DNA from: Oceanobacillus zhaokaii
GTDB lineage: Bacteria > Bacillota > Bacilli > Bacillales > Amphibacillaceae
DNA length: 64,000 nt
Direction of reading: 5' to 3'
Assembly: GCF_003352005.1 (NCBI RefSeq)
Contig: NZ_CP024848.1
Location: 2,985,001-3,049,000, forward strand
The position numbers and the translations under genes were made by a program. Under the pieces are notes generated by a model. That model was not told where the DNA came from and ran no database searches. It was given only the letters and a program-made list of their open reading frames with translations. Positions 1 through 9,517 of this stretch are shown here, one piece after another (positions within the stretch are counted from its first letter, which is position 1; each line of letters starts with the position of its first letter).

Positions 1-797
1 CAATAAGAAGCCCAGCCTTCGTTCATAATTTTCGTTTCAAGCTGTGGCCAAAAATAGAGCATTTCTTCACGCATCATCGTTAATATATCGCGCTGCCAAT
101 CCTCTAATTCACGACTATGTTGTTCAATAAACAATAACAGATCTTTTTCTGGTCTGGCTGGAAATTTTTTATCCTTCTTACTTGTTCGTTTTTTCTTTTC
201 CACTGGTCTTTCACCGATATTCCATAGGTCATCATACGCTGTCTTCCGAATACTGATTTCTTCCTCTTCCTCCTCGTTCTCTTGGTGAGGAAGTTTAGAT
301 TTTACAATTGATGGGTCAATATGCTCCTGAATGGAAAGAATGGCATCTAGAAATTTTTCCACTTCATCTTTGCCAAAGGTCATTTCGTAATCAGCAATTC
401 GTTCAGCTGTTGCCGTCATACTCTCTACCATGTCGCGCCTCGTGTTGGAGAACCGCACATTATTTTTGAAAAAATCACAATGGGCAAGCACATGGGCGAT
501 GATTAATTTGTTTTGGATTAGCGTATTTGTATTTAATAAAAATGCATAACAAGGATTGGAATTAATCACTAGTTCATATATTTGGCTTAATCCAAGATCA
601 TACTGCAGTTTCATTCGATGAAACTGCTTTCCAAAACTCCAGTGTGTAAACCGGGTCGGCATACCATATGCTCCAAATGTATAAATAATATCTGCTGGAC
701 AAATCTCATAACGCATCGGATAGAAATCAAGACCAAATCCAGAGGCAATTTCCGTAATCTCCTCGATCGCACGACTTAGCTCCTTTGTTGTTGTCAA
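1..797 (-). CDS. spoVR: Stage V sporulation protein R (partial)
   Basis: Translating the minus strand from a TTG at 795-797 gives 265 residues in one open frame that runs off the window edge, so the C-terminal part is missing. The start [15 protein letters not shown] and the later stretch with [17 protein letters not shown] are typical of the SpoVR/YcgB family, which is involved in spore cortex formation in Bacillus. The TTG is chosen because GGAGGG lies just upstream and the family begins at this point. It lies near yhbH and prkA. The three families also occur together in enterobacteria (ycgB, yeaH, yeaG), which suggests a shared stress or sporulation role. The biochemical activity is unknown. 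Confidence 0.93.
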   Translation of the reverse strand, partial: MTTTKELSRAIEEITEIASGFGLDFYPMRYEICPADIIYTFGAYGMPTRFTHWSFGKQFHRMKLQYDLGLSQIYELVINSNPCYAFLLNTNTLIQNKLIIAHVLAHCDFFKNNVRFSNTRRDMVESMTATAERIADYEMTFGKDEVEKFLDAILSIQEHIDPSIVKSKLPHQENEEEEEEISIRKTAYDDLWNIGERPVEKKKRTSKKDKKFPARPEKDLLLFIEQHSRELEDWQRDILTMMREEMLYFWPQLETKIMNEGWASY

Positions 798-953
798 ATA
801 GGATCCCTCCAAATGTGCTTTTTATAGTTTATGATGCAAGTTGAAAAACATGAACAATGAAAAGAAGAGAGTAATGAATTGAAATCTTTTTGGAAATTTT
901 GTATTAGTTTTTAACAGAAGGGAAACTTATGGAAAGGAGATATTTAATATAGA

Positions 954-1040
954 ATGTACGTAACATCAAAAGATGCCATACACAATATTATTGCAAATGC
1001 TGGAGGGATTTATTATGGGACAAAAACTATTATCAATTGA
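954..1040 (+). CDS. Possible 28-residue leader or small protein
   Basis: A short frame starts at ATG 954 and reads MYVTSKDAIHNIIANAGG and ten more residues before TGA at 1038-1040. A strong AAGGAGA motif lies about 13 bases upstream, which is wide for a ribosome binding site. It overlaps the first codons of the next gene in another frame, so it could couple translation or act as a leader peptide. No family is recognised and chance is a real alternative. Confidence 0.25.
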   Translation: MYVTSKDAIHNIIANAGGIYYGTKTIIN

Positions 1041-1365
1041 AGAATTGAATCATTTATTACAGCAATGGAACGGAAAATCCATTAAAATTGTAAAGCATGA
1101 ACTGGATGACCTTGATGAAACAATTTTAGATCTGGAAAGTCTTTCCTATTCAAATAATCATAATAAAAGCGATGGATATGAGGCTAAGCATGCTTTATAC
1201 CTTAATGGCAGCGGAGAAATTGAAACAACTTCAGATAACTATGAGACGCTGCCCATGGATTTTTACGAAATACCACTTGAAGACTCCTCATTATATGAGT
1301 TTGACGGCTCACGCTTCATTTTGAGTACGACTAGAGGTGTGTATACGATTGAGGTAGTGGGATAA
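1015..1365 (+). CDS. Hypothetical protein, 116 aa
   Basis: I do not recognise this protein. The ATG at 1015 (MGQKLLSIEEL) is preferred over an upstream in-frame ATG at 973 because TGGAGGG sits about seven bases before it. The product is small, acidic and soluble, with no signal peptide or membrane segment. The C-terminal half (EFDGSRFILSTTRGVYTIEVVG) looks like beta strands. It is the only plus-strand gene among the minus-strand spoVR, yhbH and prkA genes, and it converges on yhbH, with a hairpin terminator between them. Coding status is supported by the good ribosome binding site and full-length frame. Confidence 0.7.
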   Translation: MGQKLLSIEELNHLLQQWNGKSIKIVKHELDDLDETILDLESLSYSNNHNKSDGYEAKHALYLNGSGEIETTSDNYETLPMDFYEIPLEDSSLYEFDGSRFILSTTRGVYTIEVVG

Positions 1366-1381
1366 TGAACATTATTAGTAA

Positions 1382-1412
1382 AAGGAAAAGAATCCCCATA
1401 ATTAGGGATTCT
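1382..1412 (-). terminator. Rho-independent terminator of yhbH
   Basis: An eight-base-pair stem (AGAATCCC at 1389-1396 pairing with GGGATTCT at 1405-1412) overlaps the yhbH stop codon. On the minus strand it is followed by a T-rich run. It may also act on the converging small gene. Confidence 0.65.
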
Positions 1413-2574
1413 AGCTTTCAACTGTTTCTTTAATGAAAAAGCTTTTCATTGCATGATATACATCACGTTTTTCTTTTAATATATAATGTCGAAATTTCGG
1501 GTCATCAATTGTTTTATATGCATTCATTAAAGTCGAATAACGGTTATAGCCATTAACCTCACCGTAGCCAAACATTGCAGAAACATTCATAATTTCTTTT
1601 ACTAGATGGATACATTTTGGATTATCAGAAGTAATATTCTCACCATCAGAAAAGTGGAATGGATAAATATTATAACGAGATGGATTATACTCTTCTTCGA
1701 TAAGCTCTAATGCTTTTCGATAGGCAGACGAGCAAATTGTCCCACCACTTTCCCCTTTCGTGAAGAAATCCTCTTCAGATACAACCTTCGCTTCCGTATG
1801 GTGGGCAATAAATGATATCTCTACTGTCTCATATTTGGATCGCAAAAATTTTGTCATCCAGAAAAAGAAGCTTCTAGCCATATATTTCTCAAACGTTCCC
1901 ATCGATGCACTCGTATCCATCATTGCCAGTACAACTGCTTTCGATTCCGGTTTGATGACTTCATTCCATGTTTTGAAACGTAAATCATCATTATAAATCG
2001 GTGTAATTCCTGGTCTTCCTTCTCGGGCATTTCTGCGAATTGCAGTTAAAATTGTACGCTTTTTATCAATATTACCCATAAGTCCTTTATTTCGCACATC
2101 ATTAAATTCTATTTTTTCAGTCGTAATCTCTGCTTGTTCCTTTTTCTGTAAGTTTGGCAGCTCTAAATCTTTAAAAAGTGCCTCCTCTACTTCAGCGATT
2201 GAAACCTCTGTTTCATAATAATCTGATCCTGCCTTGTCACCTGCTTGACGCCCTTTTCCTTGACCATTATCACCTTCACCTGGTTCACGGGCAATGACAT
2301 CCCCTACTTCACTATCTCCATTACCTTGGCCAACTTGTTTCGATTTATCATAGTTATAACGAATCTTGTATTCATCTAATGAACGGATTGGAATTTTAAT
2401 TACATCGCGGCCATTTGACATAATAATATTCTCTTCACTAATGAGATCTGGTAAATTATTACGTATGGCTTCCTGAACCTTTTCAGCATGACGTTGTTGA
2501 TCTTGATAGCCTTTGCGATGGAGAGACCAGTTTTCCTGGGAGACAACAAAGTTCTGTTCTTGCTTATCCTGCAC
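1411..2574 (-). CDS. yhbH: Sporulation protein YhbH (DUF444/UPF0229)
   Basis: The 387-residue product belongs to the DUF444 family (YhbH in Bacillus, YeaH in E. coli). A von Willebrand A-like core is visible in the middle, with a MIDAS-type DTSASMG motif. A glycine- and lysine-rich region before it ([18 protein letters not shown]) is a likely flexible linker. The start is a GTG with GGAGAGGG upstream. It lies downstream of prkA in the same direction, about 180 bases away with a terminator between, so the two probably form separate but co-regulated units. In B. subtilis it is sporulation-linked; its molecular role is not established. Confidence 0.93.
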   Translation of the reverse strand: MQDKQEQNFVVSQENWSLHRKGYQDQQRHAEKVQEAIRNNLPDLISEENIIMSNGRDVIKIPIRSLDEYKIRYNYDKSKQVGQGNGDSEVGDVIAREPGEGDNGQGKGRQAGDKAGSDYYETEVSIAEVEEALFKDLELPNLQKKEQAEITTEKIEFNDVRNKGLMGNIDKKRTILTAIRRNAREGRPGITPIYNDDLRFKTWNEVIKPESKAVVLAMMDTSASMGTFEKYMARSFFFWMTKFLRSKYETVEISFIAHHTEAKVVSEEDFFTKGESGGTICSSAYRKALELIEEEYNPSRYNIYPFHFSDGENITSDNPKCIHLVKEIMNVSAMFGYGEVNGYNRYSTLMNAYKTIDDPKFRHYILKEKRDVYHAMKSFFIKETVES

Positions 2575-2703
2575 TTTTCCCTCTCCTTTATAATTGAATT
2601 TTCAGTAATTTTACGTTGGGTAAAAAAAATTCTTGTGTAATGCTTGCTTTCTTTATCATATGCAATGCGAAACAAGTTATTGCAAATTTTTCCTAAATAG
2701 ATT

Positions 2704-2743
2704 AAAAAAAACAAGACTAACTAGAGAATTAGCCTTGTTTTTT
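2704..2743 (-). terminator. Rho-independent terminator of prkA
   Basis: Inverted arms at 2710-2720 and 2729-2739 form an 11-base-pair stem (one G-U pair) followed on the minus strand by eight T residues. It sits just after the prkA stop codon. Confidence 0.88.
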
Positions 2744-2756
2744 CAATCCTCTATCA

Positions 2757-4652
2757 TTATCGATTTAACAAACTACCAACATAACGAAGTAATTCATTAG
2801 CAGAAGTAGAATTATAGCCATATTCGTCAATCAATCTTGCAATCACTTCGTTAACTTTCTTCAGCTGTGATTCATCTGGTGTTTGAGAAGATGTCGTAAT
2901 CTTTACTACATCCTTTAAATCCGCGAATAATTTCTTCTGGATGGCTTCTCGTAATCGTTCATGAGAATTATAATCAAATCGCTGTCCTTTTCGAGCAAAA
3001 GCGGAAAGTCGAATGAGAATTTCTTCACGGAATGCCTTCTTCGCATTTTCGGAGATACCAATTTGTTCTTCAATCGAACGCATCAGCTTCTCATCAGGAT
3101 TCATCTCTTCCCCTGTAAGTGGGTCGCGGAGCTTATTCTTATTACAAAATGCTTCGACATTGTCCAAATAATTATTCATTAAGCTCTTCGCAGATTCTTC
3201 ATAAGAATAAACAAATGCCTTCTGTACTTCCTTCTTCGCAATCTCATCATACTCCTTACGAGCAACAGCAATATAATTAATAAATTTATCCCGATCTTCT
3301 TTTGAAATTGATGGATGCTGCTCCAGCCCATCCTTTAATGATCGCAGGACATCAAGTGCGTTAATAGATGGAACCTCTTTACGAATAATCGTCGATGAAA
3401 TTCGATTGATTACATAACGTGGATCAATCCCGTTCATTCCTTCGTCGGAATACTCCTTCTGCAGTTCTTCCAGATCGATTTTATTGAATCCTTCAACGTT
3501 TTCTCCATCATATAACCGCATTTTCTTAACTAGATCAATTCCCTGCTTCTTCGACTCCTTTAACCGAGTCAAAATAGAGAAAATCGCTGCAACCCTAAGT
3601 GCTCTTGGAGCAATATGGACATGTGCCATATCACTGCTTTTAATCATTTTTTCATAAATCTTTTCTTCTTCACTCACACGTAGATTATATGGTATCGGCA
3701 TAACAATAATTCTTGAATGTAATGCTTCATTCTTTTTATTAGCTATAAAGGAGCGATACTCTGATTCGTTAGTATGTGCTACAATCAATTCGTCAGCACT
3801 GATAAGGGCGAATCGACCCGCTTTAAAATTCCCTTCCTGCGTAAGCGATAACAGGTGCCAAAGAAATTTTTCATCGGATTTTAAAATCTCTTGGAACTCC
3901 ATCATTCCACGGTTGGCCTTATTTAACTCTCCATCAAAACGGTAAGCTCTTGGGTCTGACTCCGAACCAAATTCCGCTATCGTCGAAAAGTCAATACTTC
4001 CTGTTAAGTCAGCAATATCTTGTGATTTAGGATCGGACGGGCTAAATGTACCAATACCTACGCGCTTATCTTCTGAAAAAAAGATACGCTCGATTATAAC
4101 ATCTTCTATCTTTCCATTATATTCTTGTTCCAAGCGCATCGTATTTAATGGAGACAAATTCCCCTCAATTCGAATTCCATATTCCTCAAAAAATTCTTCA
4201 CGTAAATGTTGTGGAATCAAATGCAAAGGATCTTCATGCATCGGGCAGCCTTTAATCGCATAAACCGCACCCGCATCTGTTCGAGAAAATTCCTCTAAAC
4301 CACGCTTTAATAGACTGACAATTGTGGATTTACCTCCACTAACCGGTCCCATCAATAACAAGATTCGCTTGCGCACATCAAGCCTTTTAGCTGCTGGGTG
4401 AAAATATTCTTCTACTAAACGTTCAATCGCTTCCTCTAGACCAAATATTTCATCGCTAAAGAATTCATAGATTTTTTTTCCATCCTTCTTCTCTATACCA
4501 GAATCCTTAATCATATTGAAAACGCGTGAATGAGCAGTTTGCGCCACCTCAGGTTTATCCTTAATAATCTCTAAATAATCTGCAAATGTGCCTTCCCATC
4601 GTAAGCGTCGTTCTTCTTCTCGATAATTCTTTACTTTATTTAATATACTCAT
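2757..4652 (-). CDS. prkA: Serine protein kinase PrkA
   Basis: The 631-residue product matches the family length. It has an N-terminal AAA-type PrkA domain with the P-loop GPVSGGKST near residue 102, and a C-terminal region assigned to the kinase-like PrkA domain. The ATG at 4652 (MSILNKVKNY) is preferred over the in-frame ATG at 4667 because GGAGGGAG lies eight bases upstream and other PrkA proteins begin here. PrkA is linked to sporulation and stress in Bacillus, and ATP-dependent protease activity has also been proposed for the family. It is grouped with yhbH and spoVR, as in the enterobacterial yeaG-yeaH-ycgB set. Confidence 0.95.
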   Translation of the reverse strand: MSILNKVKNYREEERRLRWEGTFADYLEIIKDKPEVAQTAHSRVFNMIKDSGIEKKDGKKIYEFFSDEIFGLEEAIERLVEEYFHPAAKRLDVRKRILLLMGPVSGGKSTIVSLLKRGLEEFSRTDAGAVYAIKGCPMHEDPLHLIPQHLREEFFEEYGIRIEGNLSPLNTMRLEQEYNGKIEDVIIERIFFSEDKRVGIGTFSPSDPKSQDIADLTGSIDFSTIAEFGSESDPRAYRFDGELNKANRGMMEFQEILKSDEKFLWHLLSLTQEGNFKAGRFALISADELIVAHTNESEYRSFIANKKNEALHSRIIVMPIPYNLRVSEEEKIYEKMIKSSDMAHVHIAPRALRVAAIFSILTRLKESKKQGIDLVKKMRLYDGENVEGFNKIDLEELQKEYSDEGMNGIDPRYVINRISSTIIRKEVPSINALDVLRSLKDGLEQHPSISKEDRDKFINYIAVARKEYDEIAKKEVQKAFVYSYEESAKSLMNNYLDNVEAFCNKNKLRDPLTGEEMNPDEKLMRSIEEQIGISENAKKAFREEILIRLSAFARKGQRFDYNSHERLREAIQKKLFADLKDVVKITTSSQTPDESQLKKVNEVIARLIDEYGYNSTSANELLRYVGSLLNR

Positions 4653-4826
4653 TTGAACTCCCTCCATCTATGCAGCGATTTATATATCCTATGCGCGGAC
4701 ATCCCTTATCATGCTATAGAAGTTCTAACCAATAAGTATTCCACATCACACAGGTCCGAGCTGTTAAATATTCCCCAGGAAACTTTTATCGAAAGTTGGA
4801 ATTTTTTGTCAATTATATATTGAAAA

Positions 4827-4870
4827 TTAACACACATCTCATTAACCAGTCGTAGGTTATTGCTATTATA
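4827..4870 (+). promoter_or_regulatory. Possible PhoP-type promoter region of ppx
   Basis: The 344-base gap before ppx contains TTAACA at 4827, TTAACC at 4842 and a -10-like TATAAT-type element near 4866. PhoP boxes are TTAACA-like repeats, but they normally recur every 11 bases and here the period is 15, so the match is imperfect. The rest of the gap shows no gene. Confidence 0.25.
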
Positions 4871-5011
4871 ATAGTGGGTAATGATAATAAGTAGTTGAGA
4901 AATGAACCATTAATTAAGAAATTCATTACATTTTCCGAACTGCTAAGTCCTGACGCTGAGTGACTTTTACAAACCCAGCTGATATATTTATACTAAAGAA
5001 GAGGTGGTTCC

Positions 5012-6538
5012 ATGAAGAAAAAATATTATTCAATAATTGATATTGGTTCAAATACAATGAGACTCGTTATATATACAAAAGATAAATCCGGTCGCTTACA
5101 TGAATTCGAAAATACGAAGGCTGTTGCAAGATTACGCAATTATCTTAATTCGGATAATACACTTTCGGATAAAGGTATCGCACGAATGGTCAATACATTG
5201 CGAAGCTTTAAGGAAGTCGTCGATACATACGAGCTAAATGAACTTGTCTGTGTAGCAACGGCAACAATTAGACAAGCAAAAAATAACCAAGCAATTAAAG
5301 AAATAGTAAAAAAGGAAGTAGGCTGGGAGATGCAGATTCTATCTGAGAAGGAAGAAGCCTATTATGGTTACCTAGCCGTTGTTAATTCAACATCGATTTC
5401 TGAGGGTATCACAGTAGATATCGGTGGCGGCAGTACGGAGATTACATATTTTAAGAATCGTCGACTTGTTGATTCTCATAGTTTTCCTTTTGGAGCATTA
5501 ACACTGAAGGACTGCTTAACTGGCAACAAATCCATGGAAAAGAAACTTGTTAATTTACGTGCCTATTTATTTGAGCAATTTAACACATTAGACTGGCTGG
5601 CAGATAAGCAACTACCTTTAATTGGAATAGGTGGAAGTGCACGTAATCTTGCTCAAATTCACCAATCACGGGAACACTATCCGCTTGCTGGACTTCATCA
5701 ATATCAAATGAATGACAGCGATATCGCTGAAACTACATCCTTTCTTTCCTCTTTATCTGATGAAGAGCTTAGAAAAGTCGAGGGGTTATCTGATGATCGA
5801 ATCGATACGATAGTACCAGCAGCAAATGTGTTTCTTTGTCTTTATCAAATTATTGATGCGAAAACGTTTGTACTTAGTAGAAAGGGATTGCGTGATGGCG
5901 TGTTTTATGAACGGTTAACCGATCATTTGGAATCTCCTCTGTATCCTAATGTACTTGAGGACAGCATTGAAGATTTAGTTCATAAGTATAATTTAAATGA
6001 AACACAAATTCAGCATGTTCAATTTTTAACTAAGAAGCTGCTTCAAGAGCTGCAAATTAACGGACTAGGTTCTTTAACTGGACATGATTGGGAATTGCTA
6101 GACCGTGCCTGTCGTGTATATAATCTAGGGCAATATATTGATTCTGAATCTAGTGCACAACATACCTTCTACCTGCTTGCAAACCGAACAATCGATGGAC
6201 TGATGCATATTAATCGTTTGAAATTAGCATTAATAGCATCCTTTAAGAATAAAACGGTATTTAATCAATTTATTGAACCTTTTCACAATTGGTTTTTAAA
6301 AAAGGAAAGAAAAAAGCTATGTACATTAGGTGCACTCCTTAAGTTCACTTATTCTTTAGATGCTACAAAACGACAGGTTGTTCAAGACTTTGATTTTTCA
6401 ATTAGTAAAGGTGCAATAAAACTTACGCTTTTCTGTAACAGTGACTTTATGCCTGAGGAATATCAAGCAAATAAACAAAAAAAACATCTAGAAAAAGCAC
6501 TTCATAATAATATTGAGCTAAAATTTGTGCGGAGTTAG
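5012..6538 (+). CDS. ppx: Exopolyphosphatase (Ppx/GppA family)
   Basis: The 508-residue product has the ASKHA-fold phosphate motifs DIGSNTMRLVIY at the N terminus, DIGGGSTEI around residue 139 and GIGGSARN near residue 208. A C-terminal helical region resembles the HD-like domain of long exopolyphosphatases. It removes terminal phosphates from polyphosphate and may also act on pppGpp. The start has GAGGTGG upstream. It is followed 234 bases later by ppk in the same direction, so synthesis and breakdown of polyphosphate are encoded together. Confidence 0.94.
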   Translation: MKKKYYSIIDIGSNTMRLVIYTKDKSGRLHEFENTKAVARLRNYLNSDNTLSDKGIARMVNTLRSFKEVVDTYELNELVCVATATIRQAKNNQAIKEIVKKEVGWEMQILSEKEEAYYGYLAVVNSTSISEGITVDIGGGSTEITYFKNRRLVDSHSFPFGALTLKDCLTGNKSMEKKLVNLRAYLFEQFNTLDWLADKQLPLIGIGGSARNLAQIHQSREHYPLAGLHQYQMNDSDIAETTSFLSSLSDEELRKVEGLSDDRIDTIVPAANVFLCLYQIIDAKTFVLSRKGLRDGVFYERLTDHLESPLYPNVLEDSIEDLVHKYNLNETQIQHVQFLTKKLLQELQINGLGSLTGHDWELLDRACRVYNLGQYIDSESSAQHTFYLLANRTIDGLMHINRLKLALIASFKNKTVFNQFIEPFHNWFLKKERKKLCTLGALLKFTYSLDATKRQVVQDFDFSISKGAIKLTLFCNSDFMPEEYQANKQKKHLEKALHNNIELKFVRS

Positions 6539-6772
6539 GATTTAAACTAATGTTCGAATTGAAAATATACAAAAATTTTACATTTAAACGACCTTTTTCT
6601 ACAAATTTTTTAGTATAATTATATATTGAGGAAATATAGTAATATTTCATTTATTTGTGATTTTCGCTAAATGTAGTTGAATGAACCAGTCTTCTGCAGG
6701 CGCCCTTTACTTAAATAATATTCTTGTAATGGGTCTTATTGCCTGTTCAGACGGGATAAAAGGGTGATATGG

Positions 6773-8869
6773 ATGACGAGTTTAGAAAATAAGACAAACC
6801 TAGATAATCCACAATTTTATAATAATCGTGAGCTCAGTTGGCTGGCATTTAATAAACGTGTCTTAGATGAAGCATTCGATCTTAAGAATCCACTCTTAGA
6901 GCGTTTGAAATTTATTGCTATCTTCGCATCGAACTTAGATGAGTTCTTTATGGTACGTGTTGCCGGCCTAAAGGATCAAGTCCAGGCAGGTTTTAATAAA
7001 CCAGAAAACAAAGCAGGACTAACACCGAAACAGCAGTTAAATGCGATTGCCAAGCAGAACCATATTCTCGTTGAAAAACAATATGAAGGATTCAATGTAC
7101 TGCAACAAGCACTTACAGATGAGAAGATTTGTATCCTTGAAATCGATCACCTTACCCTCGAAGAAAGAGATAAATTAGAAGAATACTTCGATGAGCAAAT
7201 CTTTCCTATTTTGACGCCGATGGCAATTGATGCATATCATCCATTTCCAATGCTACTGAATAAATCGATTAATTTGGCTGTTGTTTTAGAAGATACATAT
7301 GAAGTTGAGTTTAAAAGCAGAAAGAATGCGATTGTTCAAGTACCCGCTCTCTTAGACAGGTATATTCAAATTGGCAATACGAACCGTTATATATTATTAG
7401 AAGATATTATTTCTCATTTTCTGCATAAACTTTTTAAAGGTTACCGAGTTCATTCTGTCACTGAATTTCGAATAACAAGAAATGCAGATATGACGATACA
7501 TGAAGAAGGCGCACGTGACCTTCTTAAGGAGATCGAAAAGGAATTGCGCAAACGTAGATGGGGTGCAGCCGTTCGTCTTGAAGTACGTAAAGATAAATAT
7601 GATACTGCAGTTATTAGCTTTTTACTGAATGTACTTGAAATTCATAAGGATGACCTTTACATTGTCGATGGTCCACTTGATTTAACCTTCCTCTTCAGAT
7701 TCTATAAGGATGCACAAGTTGACCATGAGAACTTAATATATCAAACATTGATTCCACAGCGTCCACAAGATATCGATAGTAAGGAAAGTATCTTTGAAGC
7801 AGCGGAGAAACGAGATATATTCCTTCATCATCCTTACGAATCATTCGTTCCTGTTGTTGACTTAATAACGGAAGCTGCAATTGATCCTGAAGTAATGGCA
7901 ATCAAGCAAACCTTGTACCGTGTGAGTGGACATTCACCGATTATTAAAGGACTAAAGCAAGCAGCAGAAAATGGAAAGCAGGTAACCGTACTAGTTGAGC
8001 TTAAAGCGAGATTTGATGAAGAACAAAATGTTCACTGGGCAAAAGAATTAGAAAAAGCCGGCTGTCATGTAATCTACGGGATGAATTTCTTAAAAACCCA
8101 TAGTAAAATTACACTGATTATTCGAAAGAGAAAAGATAAAATTGTGCGTTTTGTCCATTTAGGGACCGGGAATTATAATGATTCCACTGCTGATTTATAT
8201 ACGGATATGGGGCTTGTCACAACAAAACGTAAATTCGGCATCGATGCCACGAACTTTTTCAATTATTTAAGTGGGTTCACAGAAAAACCTGATTTCAATC
8301 ATCTTTCTATGGCACCATTTGATATTCGGACCGATTTTATTCGTTATATTAATGAAGAGATTAACTTCCATCAATTACGTGGAAATGGGCATATTATAGC
8401 CAAGATGAATTCCCTAACAGATAAGGAAATTATTAAGAAATTTTATGAAGCATCACAAGCAGGTGTGAAAATTGATTTAATCGTTCGTGGAATATGTTGC
8501 TTGAAGCCTGGAATTGAAGGAGTAAGCGAGAATATTCGGGTTCGCAGTATTGTAGGCCGCTTCCTTGAGCATAGCCGGATTTATTATTTCCATAGCGACG
8601 GCGATGAAAAAATATTCCTCTCGTCAGCAGATTTAATGACTAGAAACATGGCGAAACGGGTAGAACTTCTTTTCCCAATTCACGAAGCAGCGGTTAAAAA
8701 GCGGATTAAAGAAGTATTGACTATCACGCTTCAAGACAATGTAAAAGCCCGTGAGCAATCAAACGACGGAACCTACCACTATGTAGAAGCAAAACCAGGT
8801 GAAGCAATAATTGATAGCCAAATGACATTATTTGATATGGCATATGATGTGTTGGAGGATGAGGAGTAG
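6773..8869 (+). CDS. ppk: Polyphosphate kinase 1
   Basis: The 698-residue product has the full PPK1 architecture: an N-terminal domain beginning FYNNRELSWLAFNKRVLDEA, a middle domain, and two C-terminal phospholipase-D-like lobes. The segment FLKTHSKI carries the histidine expected to be autophosphorylated, and HSRIYYFHSDG is the second histidine segment. It makes long-chain polyphosphate from ATP reversibly. The ATG at 6773 is preferred over an in-frame GTG at 6764 because AGGGTGA lies about six bases upstream. It pairs with ppx upstream. Confidence 0.95.
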   Translation: MTSLENKTNLDNPQFYNNRELSWLAFNKRVLDEAFDLKNPLLERLKFIAIFASNLDEFFMVRVAGLKDQVQAGFNKPENKAGLTPKQQLNAIAKQNHILVEKQYEGFNVLQQALTDEKICILEIDHLTLEERDKLEEYFDEQIFPILTPMAIDAYHPFPMLLNKSINLAVVLEDTYEVEFKSRKNAIVQVPALLDRYIQIGNTNRYILLEDIISHFLHKLFKGYRVHSVTEFRITRNADMTIHEEGARDLLKEIEKELRKRRWGAAVRLEVRKDKYDTAVISFLLNVLEIHKDDLYIVDGPLDLTFLFRFYKDAQVDHENLIYQTLIPQRPQDIDSKESIFEAAEKRDIFLHHPYESFVPVVDLITEAAIDPEVMAIKQTLYRVSGHSPIIKGLKQAAENGKQVTVLVELKARFDEEQNVHWAKELEKAGCHVIYGMNFLKTHSKITLIIRKRKDKIVRFVHLGTGNYNDSTADLYTDMGLVTTKRKFGIDATNFFNYLSGFTEKPDFNHLSMAPFDIRTDFIRYINEEINFHQLRGNGHIIAKMNSLTDKEIIKKFYEASQAGVKIDLIVRGICCLKPGIEGVSENIRVRSIVGRFLEHSRIYYFHSDGDEKIFLSSADLMTRNMAKRVELLFPIHEAAVKKRIKEVLTITLQDNVKAREQSNDGTYHYVEAKPGEAIIDSQMTLFDMAYDVLEDEE

Positions 8870-8935
8870 TTTTATTTATGTCCTAATATCGCTTCCACTT
8901 CCTATTAAATACTGACGATCAGCTTAAAGGAGTTT

Positions 8936-8969
8936 GTATCAATTCGCATTCTAATATGCTAATTGATAC
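8936..8969 (+). terminator. Hairpin downstream of ppk
   Basis: GTATCAATT and AATTGATAC arms, extended by GCAT/ATGC across single mismatches, form a long stem followed by CTGTTTTCTT. It may be a first terminator for ppk, just ahead of the stronger one at 8991. Confidence 0.5.
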
Positions 8970-8988
8970 CTGTTTTCTTAAATACGTA

Positions 8989-9026
8989 AGAAGCCCACCA
9001 AATCAACCATTTGATGGGCTTTTCTT
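8989..9026. terminator. Bidirectional terminator between ppk and the DUF2187 gene
   Basis: Thirteen-base arms at 8991-9003 and 9009-9021 pair with one mismatch. There are T-rich runs after the stem on the plus strand and an adenine-rich flank in front of it, so it suits both converging genes. Confidence 0.82.
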
Positions 9027-9032
9027 ATACTA

Positions 9033-9251
9033 TTATTTTACACGTTTATAATTTTTGTGATTAACTACAGTTTTTATGGGCTCGCCAGTAGTTGAGTTCT
9101 CCCCGATTTTAATAATCACGGAATTTTCTCGTACGGTTATTACCTCGCCCTTCTTTCCTTTTTGTTCACCTTTTACAACATTGATTGTTTCCCCTACTTT
9201 CGCATGGTTAACATTCGCTTCTTCCGTTTTTGGAGTTTTTTCTTCTGCCAA
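9033..9251 (-). CDS. DUF2187 (YkvS-like) KOW-type small protein
   Basis: This 72-residue protein has a polar N-terminal tail followed by KVGETINVVKGEQKGKKGEVITVRENSVIIKIG, the KOW-like core of the DUF2187 family. Such proteins are small, basic beta-barrels common in Bacillaceae; their function is not known, though nucleic-acid binding is likely by analogy with KOW domains. GGAGGAACAAG lies before the start. It ends at the bidirectional terminator shared with ppk. Confidence 0.82.
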   Translation of the reverse strand: MAEEKTPKTEEANVNHAKVGETINVVKGEQKGKKGEVITVRENSVIIKIGENSTTGEPIKTVVNHKNYKRVK

Positions 9252-9517
9252 AACTTGTTCCTCCTTTATTTAAGACGCATTTCTGGTTTTTCAACTTAAG
9301 AATATAATCGCAATATATATCTATCTTACCATTTTTTCCATAGTAATTCATAAGTAAACCCCTGGAAAGTGTCGAAACCCTAGATTTTTACACTTATTTT
9401 GTCATCAAAAGGAATCCTGTAGGAAACAAATTATTTACAATACTTTTACAGCTCTTTAATTGAACAACAATATTAACCTGCTATACTAATTGTTAAAGAG
9501 TATGGGGGGAGATTGTT

